From contig NZ_JAGGOJ010000010.1 in assembly GCF_018614575.1 (NCBI RefSeq), positions 62,001-126,000 on the forward strand: a stretch of DNA of 64,000 bases, written 5' to 3'. This document shows, piece by piece, positions 28,831-38,462 of this stretch. The notes below the pieces were generated by a model. The model worked only from the letters and a program-made list of their open reading frames with translations, made no database searches and was not told the origin of the DNA. The DNA comes from Streptomyces sp. ISL-10. Its GTDB lineage: Bacteria > Actinomycetota > Actinomycetes > Streptomycetales > Streptomycetaceae. Each line of letters begins with the position of its first letter. Within the stretch, counting starts at the first letter, position 1. Both the position numbers and the translations under genes were made by a program.

Positions 28831-28904
28831 CTGCGGTATCAGAGGACGCCCGACGGCCGGTGAACCACCGGGCACCGAACGGAGCCCACTGCGTCCCGCG
28901 CGCG

Positions 28905-29330
28905 TCAGCGCAGGCCCGTGTCGCACCTGACCGTCACGTCCGCGTGCATGCCGGGACGGACGATGACGTCGATCGGCTTGCAGGAGTTCGTTCCCGGTAC
29001 TTCGGCTGTCACGGTGTACTCGCTGGGGCGCAGAGAGACCCGGAACCGGCCGTCCTGCCCGGCGCGCGCCGTCGCGGCAACGTCATCCGTTGTGCGCTCG
29101 CGTACGTGCACGGTCGCCTTGGTCGGTTCGCCCCGGCAGTCGTCCTCGCGCTGCTCCGGGGCTCCCTCGACGGGGCACACCGGCCACAGGACGACGACAC
29201 CCGCCACTCCCGACCCGCCGCCCCTCGGCCCGGTGCCGGGTCCCTGGTGCGGCGAGTTCTCGCAGGAGGCGAGTGCGGCCATCGCGATCAGCGATGCGGT
29301 GGCGGGCACGGTCAGGACACGGGAACGCAC
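28905..29330 (-). CDS. Lipoprotein with carboxypeptidase-regulatory-like beta domain
   Basis: The 141-residue precursor starts at GTG 29330, preceded by GGAGGA 5 nt away. The signal peptide ends in a lipobox (AALASC), so the protein is lipid-anchored outside the membrane. After a Gly/Pro linker comes a beta-sandwich of the CarboxypepD_reg type (KATVHVRERTTDDVAAT, DGRFRVSLRPSEYTVTAE, VRPGMHADVTVRCD). Four Cys in the mature part may form disulfides. No partner gene is evident. Function unknown. Confidence 0.6.
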   Translation of the reverse strand: MRSRVLTVPATASLIAMAALASCENSPHQGPGTGPRGGGSGVAGVVVLWPVCPVEGAPEQREDDCRGEPTKATVHVRERTTDDVAATARAGQDGRFRVSLRPSEYTVTAEVPGTNSCKPIDVIVRPGMHADVTVRCDTGLR

Positions 29331-29441
29331 CGTGCTCCTCCTCAAGCCCGAACCGTCTGTGCGGACAGCTCGCAAGCCGGTGTACACCTCCACTGTAGGA
29401 GGGCCTGCGCCACGCACCATGCCTGACGGGACAGAAACAAG

Positions 29442-29471
29442 GGCGGAGGGGCGACGCAGCGCCCCTCCGCC
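29442..29471 (-). terminator. Strong hairpin terminator
   Basis: A perfect 12-bp G/C-rich stem (GGCGGAGGGGCG / CGCCCCTCCGCC) with a 6-nt loop lies 27 bp past the stop of the minus-strand gene at 29498. Confidence 0.7.
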
Positions 29472-29497
29472 TCAACGGTGGTCCGGTCTCGTTTCGC

Positions 29498-31096
29498 CTA
29501 GCAGTAACCGAGACGTCCGATCCGCGAACCCCACATGCTCGTGCTCACGTGCCGCTCATTCACGAGCCAGGCACGCTGGCCGACCGGACAGCCGCTGACG
29601 GCCACGGGGTCGATGGTGACCGCCGAGTAGTCGCCCCAGCGCTCGACAGTGGCCGACGACGGATTGTAGGGGCCGGTCGCCACCGCGAAGGTCACGCCTC
29701 CCGTGACGGTCGTGGAATCGGTCGCGAACCTTCCGCTGCCCTTGACTGCGGCGTGGTGGAGGCCGGAGCCGACCGCGTCGGTCGACGACCAGGTGAAGAA
29801 CATGCGTCCGATGGGGTTGGCCGCGGTGCCGCCGACCGGGGAGCCGACCACCGCGGGGTTGAAGTCGTCCGAGTCACCGGATTCGAAGACGAACCCGGAC
29901 GCGGTCAGGGCGTTGGTGCCGGTGTTGATCTGGTACCACTTCGGCGTCGGACGCGAACCGGCCGCGATGGTGTGGATGTTGAGGAGCTGGTTGCCGATCT
30001 GGGTGCTGGCGTTCTGAAAACGGGCGTCCAACGAGTCGAGCCGGTCGGGGAATCCCGGCTGGCGCGCGTCCGGAGGTGCGGCGAACGCCGGCACCGGCAC
30101 GTTCACCGGCGCGGCGATGCTCGCGTTGCTCCGGCCAAGGCCTGTGGCCCGGAACAGCCTCAGGGCCCCGGAGGGGCTGCCCGTGAGGAGGAAGGCGTTG
30201 GCGTTGTTGTCCTCCACGATGGGGGGCGCCACCGAGCCCACCGCCCCGAGGTTGAAGTACTGGAACGTGGTGGCGCGCCCGTTGTAGATGTCCGCCTTGG
30301 CAAGGCCCAGCACACGCGTGCGGAGATAAGTGGTGAGGGAAGCGTTGAAGACGTTGCCCGTGATGATCAGGGCGTCCTGGTCCAGGCCCAGCTGCGGGAA
30401 GTCGAAGAAGTCGGTGCCCTCCGGCAGGTCGAACCTGTAGCGGAAGTACGGGCCGGTCGGGTCGGACGTCGTGGACACGGCGATGAAGAGGTTCTGGACC
30501 GAGGGGTTGGTCGGCTCAGGGAGCGCCTCGGCGACGATGACCCATCGGTTCCACTTCTTGTCGTAGACGACCCGTGGATCGAAGATCATGGTCGTCGTGT
30601 AGCTGAAGAAGCTGGCGAACGACACGTTCAGCACGTTGGCACCGTTGGCCTTGTTGAAGACGCCGATGCCCCTGCCATTGGTGACCTCCACGAAGTGGTT
30701 CAGGCCGACGGCGCCGTGCGTGTCCGGTGGGCGCGCGCCGGTGCTGCCCTGGTTCAGGCCCTCGAAGCCGAACTGACCGGCGGGCGGCGCCAGGAGCACA
30801 GAAGACCGTGCGCCAACGCTCGGGCGCTTCTGCGGAGGAAGCTCTCGGGCCGTGGCACGCCGCTCTTCTGTGTCTGTGGGGAGCGGTGCCGGGGGCTGAC
30901 GTCGGTCCTCGGACTCCGTGTTTCCCCTGGGCGTCACGGCCTTCGCCGGAGGCAGCCGGATGTGGTCGGCCGCCACCACGGCGTCCCCGTGGTCCCGTGC
31001 CGTGGCGCTCGGAGACGTCCCGGGCATGCCGAAGCTCAGCGTGAGTGCTGCCAGCACAAGTGGCAGGACTCGACGAACGCTTCGTCTGGTCGTCAA
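29498..31096 (-). CDS. Large secreted protein, probable beta-propeller
   Basis: This exported protein has a signal peptide with paired arginines (TTRRSVRRVLPLVLAALTL). A roughly 90-residue Pro/Arg-rich linker is followed by a long beta-rich domain with repeated strand-turn elements (FDPRVVYDKKWNRWVIVAEA; FDFPQLGLDQDALIITGN; FNPAVVGSPVGGTAA; VERWGDYSAVTIDPV). The pattern resembles sialidase or BNR-type propellers, but no catalytic set is assignable. I do not recognise the family. The TTG at 31096 has AGAGG 6 nt upstream and is preferred; the frame is open to a GTG at 31126. A strong terminator follows. Probably monocistronic. Confidence 0.6.
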   Translation of the reverse strand: MTTRRSVRRVLPLVLAALTLSFGMPGTSPSATARDHGDAVVAADHIRLPPAKAVTPRGNTESEDRRQPPAPLPTDTEERRATARELPPQKRPSVGARSSVLLAPPAGQFGFEGLNQGSTGARPPDTHGAVGLNHFVEVTNGRGIGVFNKANGANVLNVSFASFFSYTTTMIFDPRVVYDKKWNRWVIVAEALPEPTNPSVQNLFIAVSTTSDPTGPYFRYRFDLPEGTDFFDFPQLGLDQDALIITGNVFNASLTTYLRTRVLGLAKADIYNGRATTFQYFNLGAVGSVAPPIVEDNNANAFLLTGSPSGALRLFRATGLGRSNASIAAPVNVPVPAFAAPPDARQPGFPDRLDSLDARFQNASTQIGNQLLNIHTIAAGSRPTPKWYQINTGTNALTASGFVFESGDSDDFNPAVVGSPVGGTAANPIGRMFFTWSSTDAVGSGLHHAAVKGSGRFATDSTTVTGGVTFAVATGPYNPSSATVERWGDYSAVTIDPVAVSGCPVGQRAWLVNERHVSTSMWGSRIGRLGYC

Positions 31097-31392
31097 GGTG
31101 ACCCTCTTTTCCTGATGCACAGCCACAAGGCTGTTGTCGGAAACCCCGGGCCATCATGGAGAGGGCGTGAAGCCAGTCGACGTCCTGAAAGGCCGGGACA
31201 CGCCGAAGGTCACCTGCTTGCCGCGCACAACGGGAAACGGCCTGCTGGGACGCCCGCTTCGACGCTCTCGCCGACCTACGGGACCGTGGCCCGCGGCCAT
31301 CACCGAGCGTCAGACCGAGAATGCCAAGCACGTTGAAAGCGCTGTGCGCCGTGGGAGGCGATCCAGTCGGGGCGGTTGGGTAGCCTGCCGTC

Positions 31393-32058
31393 GTGAAAAT
31401 CGGATGGAACACTGAAGACTGGTTAGCAGACACTCGGACGTCGTACGACACCGTCGCCACCAGCTACGCGGACCGAGTACGCGACCTTCTGGCTGAAACG
31501 CCCCACGAACGCGCGGTCATGGCGCAGTTCGCCGACCTGGTGCACACCAGCGGTGGGGGGGCCGGTTGCGGACGTGGGATGCGGACCGGGGAGAATCACG
31601 GCCCACTTGCGTGAACTGGGCGTGGACGCGTTCGGGATCGACCTGTCGCCCGCGATGATCGAGGTAGCTCGACGTGATCACCCCGGCCTCCGGTTCGAGG
31701 TCGGTTCCATGACGGTCCTCGACCTCGCCGACGCCTCGATGGCCGGCCTGGTCGCCTGGTACTCGCTCATCCACGTCCCCGACGACGAAATCGGCTCGGT
31801 CTTCACGCACTTCCAGCGAGTGTTGCGGCCCGGTGCCCCGCTGCTGCTCGGCTTCCACGTCGGAGATGAGTCACGGCTGAAGACGCAGGGCTACGGCGGC
31901 CACCCGATGAGGGTCTGGGTTCACGTCGCCGGCCCGGCCAAGTGACCGCCTGGCTCAACGGTGCCGGCTTCACTGTCGAGTCACGGAGGACTCTCAGCTC
32001 GGCCGAGAGCACGCTCGGCGGAATCCTTCTCGCGCGCCGCCGACCCGACACCCAGTAG
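31393..32058 (+). pseudogene. SAM-dependent methyltransferase, two frameshifts
   Basis: GTG 31393 starts TRTSYDTVATSYADRVRDLL, then the frame is lost in a run of seven G (31555-31561). The next frame carries the SAM-binding core (VADVGCGPGRITAHLRELGV; FGIDLSPAMIEVAR; VLRPGAPLLLGFHVG), lost again near 31930-31942. The tail VTAWLNGAGFTVESRR runs in a third frame to TAG 32056. An intact homologue at 50665-51324 shows the expected colinear order. TAGCCT (31381-31386) lies 6 nt before the GTG. Either a pseudogene or homopolymer read errors. Confidence 0.7.
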
Positions 32059-32170
32059 GAGCCCAATCTGGGTATGAAGCCACCTCGTTCGGCGAGTCTG
32101 CGGTGGCCAAATGAGGGTACACGCGACGTCCGCGAAGGCGAGGAAGTGGTCGGCCCTGCGCTCGGCGGGG
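32059..32170 (-). pseudogene. IS5-like transposase C-terminal remnant
   Basis: The minus strand reads AERRADHFLAFADVACTLI, then one frame over HRRLAERGGF, matching the C-terminal helix of IS5-family transposases (ERRADHFLAFxxIAxALICYRRL). Unrelated sequence precedes it. A scrap only. Confidence 0.45.
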
Positions 32171-32487
32171 GAGGCAGCGGTAGCCGGCAAGTTGAGGTGA
32201 CCTGTAAGACTGCACCGGTTCTTCTGTCTCCACGCGGTTCCCCGCTCCCATCGACGACGCCGGTATCGCCCGGGGAGCCGATCCCTCGAAGAACCAGGAG
32301 AAGATATCGGCTGACGGGCACGGGACCTGGGCCGGGTCGTGGGCGTCGCCGCGGCGCACTCCATGAGCACCCCGTAGGTCTTGCCGTCCCTGCTCGCCTC
32401 CGCGCGCATACGTCTGGCCGGCACGCGCGCTCGCGGGTGGCACTCGGAGTGGCGCGCAGTCGCCGCGGCGCCGACCGGTGTGGCGGG
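32171..32487. other. Intergenic region, about 320 bp
   Basis: Coding-like minus-strand pieces (MRAEASRDGKTYGVLMECAAAT, about 32340-32405) are seen without a continuing frame. No recognisable gene. Confidence 0.3.
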
Positions 32488-34599
32488 TCAGGCGGAGCCT
32501 GCGCCGTGCGGCCGGCGCGCGGGTTCGTGCAGCAGATGCACGTCGTTGCGCAGGATGGCCAGCCACAGCTCGAGGTCGGCGAGTTCGGGTACGTCAGCGG
32601 CCGGTGGGCCGGCGGGGGGCAGGGGTTCGGCGGGGTCGTACGACGGGCCGCCCCCGTCGGCGGCGGCCGCCGTTGCGGTCAGCGTGCGCGAAAGCGTGAC
32701 GGCCTGTCGCCGTGCCTCGTGTGCTTCCCGCTCGGTGAGGGCGGCGCGGTCCGGCCGGTCGTAGAGGGGGATCCAGTAGCTGCCGGCCAGGGCGTGCTGG
32801 CCGACCATGAGTGCCACGTGCCAGTCCGTCGCGTCGCCGTCCAGTTCCGGGGAGCCCGGCTCGCTCAGGTACTGGGCGTAGGCGGTCTGTGCGAGGACCA
32901 GGGCGTGGGAGGCCGGCTCGCCGTTGACGGGGGCGCCCCGGCCCGGGCCGGTGAGGATCGCCGCCGTCACGGACGTGACCAGGCCGGCGCACTCCCGTAG
33001 CAACCGGGCCATCGCGTTGAGCAGTTCACGCCGCGCGCCCCTGGGCCACGCGAGCAGTCCGCACAGCAGGCCCACCGTGCTGCCGATGAGGACGTCCAGG
33101 AGTCTGACCTCGTCCAGTTGCCATGTCGCGGGCGCCAGTTGGGCGAAGACGATGGACACCAGGACGGTGAACATCGCCTGCGCCCAGGCGATGCCCAACA
33201 GCGGTCCCAGTGCGAACGTCGCGATCATGACGGGCGCGAGGAGGGCCGCGTACACCATGCTGTCGGGGCCGAGCACCGTGAGGAGCGCCGCGGCGCACAG
33301 AGCGCCGGCGAGCGTGCCCGCGAGGGCACGCGCCACCGCCTGGCGGGTCTGCACCACGGTCGTGCGTACGAGGGTGAGGACGGCCAGGAGGACCCAGAAG
33401 CCGTGGGAAAGATCCAGGAGCCCGGCCACCAGGCGTGCGACGCCGAGCCCGAGGGCGACCCGGACGGCGTTCTGGAAGAGGACCGACCGGGGGGTCAGGT
33501 GTGCGCGTACGCGCCGGGCCCACAGCCACCAGGTGGGTGCGTCGGCGTACCAGAACAGGGACCGCGGTTCCACGGATCCGATGCCTCGGCCGCACAGGGC
33601 CACCCGTGCGGCGAGCTCGACATTGCGGGCCGACTCGGCCGCGGCGAGGACGGCTGCACGGAAGCGCGGGTCGGGCTCGGGCCGCTCGTGGACGGCCCGG
33701 CGTCGTGCCGTCTGGAACCGGACGATGGCCTCGTGCACGGCGCCGGGTCGCGGCGGCGCCTCGTCGCGCAGGGCTTCGGCAGTGTGCCGGCACGTGTCGG
33801 CCACCGCCTCCAGCAGGGCCGCGGCGAGCGCGTCGGGGCAGTCGGGCCGGGTGTGGGTGAGCCCCCTCAGCTGGTGCAGCAAGGTCCGGGCGGACGCTCC
33901 GGCCTGGGCATAGGCACGGCTGGTCCGGGACGGCGCCGCGGGCCGCTCACCCTGCGGCAGCCTCGCGGGACTGAGGTCGTCGGCGATTGCGTCCACCGTG
34001 CGGTCGTCTGTGCCCTCCCCGGTCCGGCCGTCGGCGGCGAGGCGGGCGGCGAGCCGCGCGGCCGTGGCGGAGGCGAGGGCCAGCCTGGTCCGGTATCCGC
34101 GGGTGGGCTTCTCGGGCAGGAGCCAGCGTTCCGCCGCGGCGAGCAGGCCCATGCCGAGGGCCAGTCCGGCGAGTCGGTCGCCGATCTGCTGCGGGGCGTA
34201 GGGCGGGAAGCAGGCCAGGATGTAGCACAGTTGGAGACCGCTGGACGGCCCGGCGACGCGCGGTCCCGCAACGGCGCTGAACGTGAAGGTGAAACCGACG
34301 ACGACCATGCCCAGCACCGCCGTCAAGGTGTGTACCGCGAGGAGGGTGCCGACGGCGGTGAGCGTGAGCGCCACCGGCAGTGCCCTCACCACACCGGCCG
34401 ACCGAGCGCGACCCGATCCCGTCATCCGGGACAGCACCCCGAGGGCGATGACTCCGAACAGGGCGTAGACCGACATCACCGGGCGTTGCAGGCCGTACCG
34501 GCAGGCGTAGAAGCCGGCGCAGACCGCGACGGTCACCCTGACCGCCGAGCGCAGGGCGTCACGGCGTCGCGGTGCGTTCGGTGACAGGCCGTCAGGCAC
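32488..34599 (-). CDS. FUSC-family inner-membrane transporter-like protein
   Basis: The 703-residue protein has two repeats of a multi-helix membrane block (about 20-160 and 370-520), each followed by a cytoplasmic Ala/Arg-rich helical domain. This is the layout of FUSC/aromatic-acid exporter (AaeB/YccS-like) proteins. The second block has the family signature FWVLLAVLTLVRTTVVQTRQ and then RALAGTLAGAL. Such proteins export aromatic acids or similar compounds; the substrate here is unknown. The GTG at 34599 is the first good start before the first helix (RSAVRVTVAVCAGF), but no clear ribosome site precedes it. It is divergent from the GH15 operon with about 200 bp between. Confidence 0.7.
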   Translation of the reverse strand: MPDGLSPNAPRRRDALRSAVRVTVAVCAGFYACRYGLQRPVMSVYALFGVIALGVLSRMTGSGRARSAGVVRALPVALTLTAVGTLLAVHTLTAVLGMVVVGFTFTFSAVAGPRVAGPSSGLQLCYILACFPPYAPQQIGDRLAGLALGMGLLAAAERWLLPEKPTRGYRTRLALASATAARLAARLAADGRTGEGTDDRTVDAIADDLSPARLPQGERPAAPSRTSRAYAQAGASARTLLHQLRGLTHTRPDCPDALAAALLEAVADTCRHTAEALRDEAPPRPGAVHEAIVRFQTARRRAVHERPEPDPRFRAAVLAAAESARNVELAARVALCGRGIGSVEPRSLFWYADAPTWWLWARRVRAHLTPRSVLFQNAVRVALGLGVARLVAGLLDLSHGFWVLLAVLTLVRTTVVQTRQAVARALAGTLAGALCAAALLTVLGPDSMVYAALLAPVMIATFALGPLLGIAWAQAMFTVLVSIVFAQLAPATWQLDEVRLLDVLIGSTVGLLCGLLAWPRGARRELLNAMARLLRECAGLVTSVTAAILTGPGRGAPVNGEPASHALVLAQTAYAQYLSEPGSPELDGDATDWHVALMVGQHALAGSYWIPLYDRPDRAALTEREAHEARRQAVTLSRTLTATAAAADGGGPSYDPAEPLPPAGPPAADVPELADLELWLAILRNDVHLLHEPARRPHGAGSA

Positions 34600-34806
34600 G
34601 GTGCGGGGGCGTTCGCGTACCGGAAGCTGCGCGTGTGCGGTACAAGGCCAACACCACCTCCGACGAGCCGGCGAATCGGCGGGCCACGCCGTCGGCGGAG
34701 GCCCGTCTTCCAGCGTAGGCCCCCGTGGGTGGTCCCGGCGGAGGCGACAGTGCGGAGGCGATGGGGCGGGGCCGCCCGGGCGACGGATCCGGGCGGGAGT
34801 CGGATA

Positions 34807-36771
34807 ATGACACTGACGGACCACCTGGAGTGTCTTGTGCAGCGATACCCCCTCATCGCGGACCACGGACTGGTGGGCGATCTGCAGACGGCGGCCGTGA
34901 TTTCGTCGGAAGGCGTCGTCGACTGGTATGCCGCCCCGCGGTTCGACTCACCCGGCATCTTCTCCGCCCTCCTCGACCATGACGTCGGCGGGCACTTCAG
35001 CCTGGGGCCCGACACTCCGGACGGGACGAGCAAGCAGTTGTACTACCCCGGCACAGCGGTCCTGGTGACGCGGTTCATGTCGCCGGACGGGGTCGGGGAA
35101 CTCATGGACTGGATGCCTCCCCTGCTCTCCCCCACACCCTCGGACCGGCACGCCCTGATCCGTGTCCTGCGGTGCATGCGCGGCACCATACGGTTCCGTC
35201 TGGAGTGCGCGCCCCGTTTCGACTTCGGGCGCGACCGCCACATCCTCTCGACGGACGAGGGGCCGGGCTCGACGCGCGAGGGGCGGGGCTCGGCGCGCGA
35301 AGGGCGGGCCGTGTTCCGCGGTGCGCGTCTCGACGCCCATCTGCAGGCCACGTTCCCTCTGCGCCGGCAGGGCGACGATGTCGACGGCACGGTCGTACTG
35401 AACGCCGGTGAGACGGCGGGCGTCGCCCTCACCGTCTGCGACGCGGGCGGCGAAGCGCCCGAGCCCATCGCCGTCGACGGGCTCACCGAACGGCTGTGGC
35501 AGGCGATCCGATTCTGGCAGGGCTGGGTGCGGACCACTCGCTACGCCGGCCGCTGGCCGGACATGGTGCACCGTGCGGCGATCACGCTCAAACTGCTGAC
35601 GTACCTGCCCACGGGGGCGCCGATCGCCGCCGCCACCATGGGGCTGCCGGAGCAGGTCGGCGGGGAGCGCAACTGGGACTACCGCTACACCTGGATACGG
35701 GATGGCTCCCTGTCCGTCCGGGCCCTGCTCGACCTGGGCTTCGTGGAGGAAGCGACGGCCTTCACCGACTGGCTGATGCGGCGGCTCTCGGAGAGGGCGG
35801 ACCTGCCGCACGGGCCCGGCGGAACGCCCTTGCAGATCATGTACCGCGTCGACGGCGACCCCGACCTGCCGGAGGAGATGCTCGGGCACCTGGAGGGCTA
35901 CCGGCGCTCGGCTCCCGTTCGGGTGGGCAACGCGGCCAAGGACCAGTTGCAGCTGGACATATACGGCGAAGCCCTCTACGCCCTCGCACAAGGGCGGGGC
36001 GCGCACGGCCCGGACGACGGCCCCGGCCTCTCCTCCCGCGAATGGAAGGCCGTCGCACGCGTCCTGGACGAGCTCACCACGCTGTGGGACCAGCCGGACG
36101 ACGGCATCTGGGAGACCCGGGGCGGCCGGCAGGACTTCACGTTCAGCCGGGTGATGTCCTGGGTCGCCTTCGACCGGGGTCTGCGGCTGGCGGACCGACT
36201 GTCCTGGCCGGCCGACGTGGCGCGGTGGAGGACGGCGCGCGACACCGTCTTCACCCAGGTCATGGAGAAGGGGTGGCACAGCGGCCGCCGAGCCTTCGTC
36301 CAGCACTACGAGGACGACGTCCTCGACTCCTCGCTGCTGCTGGCACCGCGCGTCGGTTTCGCCTCCCCCACCGACCCCGACTGGCTGAGCACGCTGGACG
36401 CCATGGAGAGCTCCCTGGTCTCCGACAGTCTGGTCTACCGCTACGACCCCCACGCCTCGCCGGACGGGCTGCGCGGCAGCGAAGGCACCTTCAGTCTCTG
36501 CAGCTTCCTCTGGGTCGACGCCGTCGCGCGCGCCGGGTGCCTGGAGCAGGCCCGGTTCGCCTTCGAGAAGATGCTCACCTACGCCAACCACGTCGGGCTC
36601 TTCGCCGAGGAAATCGGTCCGACCGGCGAGCAGTTGGGAAATTTCCCGCAGGCCTTCACCCACCTGGCGCTCATCATGGCCGCGACGACGCTCGACGACG
36701 CCCTCGACCGGCTGGTGCAGGGCCGCGCGCCGAAACGGCGTCGCAGCACGCCGCCGCCCCACCTGTGGTGA
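34807..36771 (+). CDS. Glycoside hydrolase family 15 (glucoamylase/trehalase-like)
   Basis: The 654-residue cytoplasmic protein has an N-terminal beta-sandwich (about 1-240; IADHGLVGDLQTAAVISSEG, VDWYAAPRFDSP) and an (alpha/alpha)6 catalytic domain with GH15 signatures: NWDYRYTWIRDGSLSVRAL (about 296-315, general acid region) and FAEEIGPTGEQLGNFPQAFTHLALI (about 602-626, catalytic base Glu). No signal peptide, so it acts on internal sugar such as trehalose or glycogen fragments; actinobacterial homologues of this length include trehalases. The ATG at 34807 follows GGGAG. It starts a three-gene operon with a GMC oxidoreductase and a glucose-6-phosphate dehydrogenase, suggesting glucose release coupled to oxidation. 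Confidence 0.8.
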   Translation: MTLTDHLECLVQRYPLIADHGLVGDLQTAAVISSEGVVDWYAAPRFDSPGIFSALLDHDVGGHFSLGPDTPDGTSKQLYYPGTAVLVTRFMSPDGVGELMDWMPPLLSPTPSDRHALIRVLRCMRGTIRFRLECAPRFDFGRDRHILSTDEGPGSTREGRGSAREGRAVFRGARLDAHLQATFPLRRQGDDVDGTVVLNAGETAGVALTVCDAGGEAPEPIAVDGLTERLWQAIRFWQGWVRTTRYAGRWPDMVHRAAITLKLLTYLPTGAPIAAATMGLPEQVGGERNWDYRYTWIRDGSLSVRALLDLGFVEEATAFTDWLMRRLSERADLPHGPGGTPLQIMYRVDGDPDLPEEMLGHLEGYRRSAPVRVGNAAKDQLQLDIYGEALYALAQGRGAHGPDDGPGLSSREWKAVARVLDELTTLWDQPDDGIWETRGGRQDFTFSRVMSWVAFDRGLRLADRLSWPADVARWRTARDTVFTQVMEKGWHSGRRAFVQHYEDDVLDSSLLLAPRVGFASPTDPDWLSTLDAMESSLVSDSLVYRYDPHASPDGLRGSEGTFSLCSFLWVDAVARAGCLEQARFAFEKMLTYANHVGLFAEEIGPTGEQLGNFPQAFTHLALIMAATTLDDALDRLVQGRAPKRRRSTPPPHLW

Positions 36772-36850
36772 CGCGGATGCGGTTCGAGCGGCACGGAACT
36801 AGCCTGAAAGGGTCCGTCCTGTGTCCGGGGCTCACGCCACGGAGGGTCCA

Positions 36851-38425
36851 GTGGACGATCAGCACTACGACGTCGTCATCGTCGGCAGCGGTGCCGGGGG
36901 CGGCACGCTCGCCCACCGCCTCGCCCCATCGGGCAAGCGGGTCCTCATCATCGAACGGGGCGGCTACCTGCCGAGGGAGCGTGAGAACTGGCAGTCCCGT
37001 GCCGTGTTCGTCGAGTCTCGCTACCGCGCCGACGACATCTGGTACGACCATGAGGGCCGGCCCTTCCCGCCCGAGGTCAACTACTACGTCGGCGGCAACA
37101 CCAAGTTCTACGGCGCGGCCCTGTTCCGGCTGCGACCCGAGGACTTCCACGAGATACGACACCACGGCGGGCTGTCGCCCGGCTGGCCGCTGGACTACAC
37201 CGACCTGGAGCCCTACTACTCCCAGGCGGAACAGCTCTACCGGGTGCACGGACAGCACGGCACGGACCCCACCGAAGGTCCGGCGAGCCTTCCGTACCCG
37301 CATCCGCCGGTGACTCACGAGCCCCGGATCCAGCAACTCGCCGACCGGCTCGGCGGGCTGGGACTGCACCCCTTCCCCCTACCGATCGGCGTCGACCTCA
37401 CCGAGGGACCCGACGGAGTCCCCACCCGTGACAGCGCGTGCGTGCGGTGTGACCGGGTCGACGGCTTCCCCTGCCTCCTGCTCGCCAAGTCGGACGCCGA
37501 GATCGTCTGCGTCACCCCGGCCCTGCGACACGGGAACGTCTCGCTGCTCACGCATGCCAGGGTCGACCGGCTGGAGACGGATCCCACCGGCCGGACCGTC
37601 ACCGAAGCGGTGACCACCCTGGAGGACGGCACGACCGCCCGCTTCCGGGCGGACGTGTTCGCCGTTGCCTGCGGCGCGGTGAACTCCGCGGTCCTGCTCC
37701 TGAAGTCGGCCTCCGCGCACCACCCCCGCGGCCTCGCCAACAGCTCGGACGTGGTGGGCAGACACTACCTCCGGCACAACAACGAGGCGCTCATGGCGGT
37801 GTCGCGGGAACCCAATCCCACGCGCTTCCAGAAGACCCTGGCCGTGAACGACTGGTACCACGGCGCGGACGACTGGGACTACCCGCTGGGCGGGATCCAG
37901 ATGCTCGGCAAGTCCGACGCGGAGCAGATCCGCGCCGACGCCCCGCACTGGGCGGGCGTCTCACCCCCGGACATGCCCCTGGAGGTCCTGGCCCACCACT
38001 CGGTGGACTTCTGGCTCTGCGGAGAGGACCTGCCCGACCCCGACAACCGGGTCACCGTGGGCCCGGACGGCAATGTGCGCCTGGCGCTCAGGGACACCAA
38101 CACGGAAGGCCTGCGACGCCTTCGCCACAAGTTGGCGGGCATGCTGGAGGACCTGGGCATGCACCCCCACCGCCTGCTTCCCCACATGGTCTACCTGCAC
38201 AAGGACATGCCGATCGGCGCCACGGCCCACCAGGCGGGCACCGTCCGCTTCGGGGACGATCCGGACTCCTCCGCCCTGGACGTCAACTGCCGTGCCCACG
38301 ACCTGGACAACCTGTACGTCGTCGACGCCGGATTCCTCCCGAGCATCGGCGCGGTCAACCCATCCCTGACGGTGATGGCCAACGCCCTGCGTGTCGGCGA
38401 CCACCTCGTCCAACGGCTCGGATGA
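36851..38425 (+). CDS. GMC-family FAD-dependent oxidoreductase
   Basis: The 524-residue protein opens with a dinucleotide-binding motif (VVIVGSGAGGGTLAHRLAPSG, with a closing Glu in IIERGG). It continues with GMC landmarks: YYVGGNTKFYGAALFRLR, and C-terminal HQAGTVRFGDDPDSS and VVDAGFLPSIGAVNPSLT. GMC enzymes oxidise sugars, alcohols or choline; no signal peptide is seen. A Cys-rich insert (CVRCDRVDGFPC) is present in the middle. The GTG at 36851 has GGAGG 5 nt upstream. It lies 79 bp after the GH15 gene and 37 bp before the G6PDH gene. By context the substrate may be a sugar from GH15 action. Confidence 0.8.
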   Translation: MDDQHYDVVIVGSGAGGGTLAHRLAPSGKRVLIIERGGYLPRERENWQSRAVFVESRYRADDIWYDHEGRPFPPEVNYYVGGNTKFYGAALFRLRPEDFHEIRHHGGLSPGWPLDYTDLEPYYSQAEQLYRVHGQHGTDPTEGPASLPYPHPPVTHEPRIQQLADRLGGLGLHPFPLPIGVDLTEGPDGVPTRDSACVRCDRVDGFPCLLLAKSDAEIVCVTPALRHGNVSLLTHARVDRLETDPTGRTVTEAVTTLEDGTTARFRADVFAVACGAVNSAVLLLKSASAHHPRGLANSSDVVGRHYLRHNNEALMAVSREPNPTRFQKTLAVNDWYHGADDWDYPLGGIQMLGKSDAEQIRADAPHWAGVSPPDMPLEVLAHHSVDFWLCGEDLPDPDNRVTVGPDGNVRLALRDTNTEGLRRLRHKLAGMLEDLGMHPHRLLPHMVYLHKDMPIGATAHQAGTVRFGDDPDSSALDVNCRAHDLDNLYVVDAGFLPSIGAVNPSLTVMANALRVGDHLVQRLG

Positions 38426-38462
38426 GCCCGGACCCCCCAAGCCCCACCGCACGGGAGAGACC

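Noticed and set aside
29549..31336. Plus-strand open frame of 595 codons
   Set aside because: Antisense shadow of the secreted protein at 29498. Val/Gly/Arg-rich composition without any family pattern.
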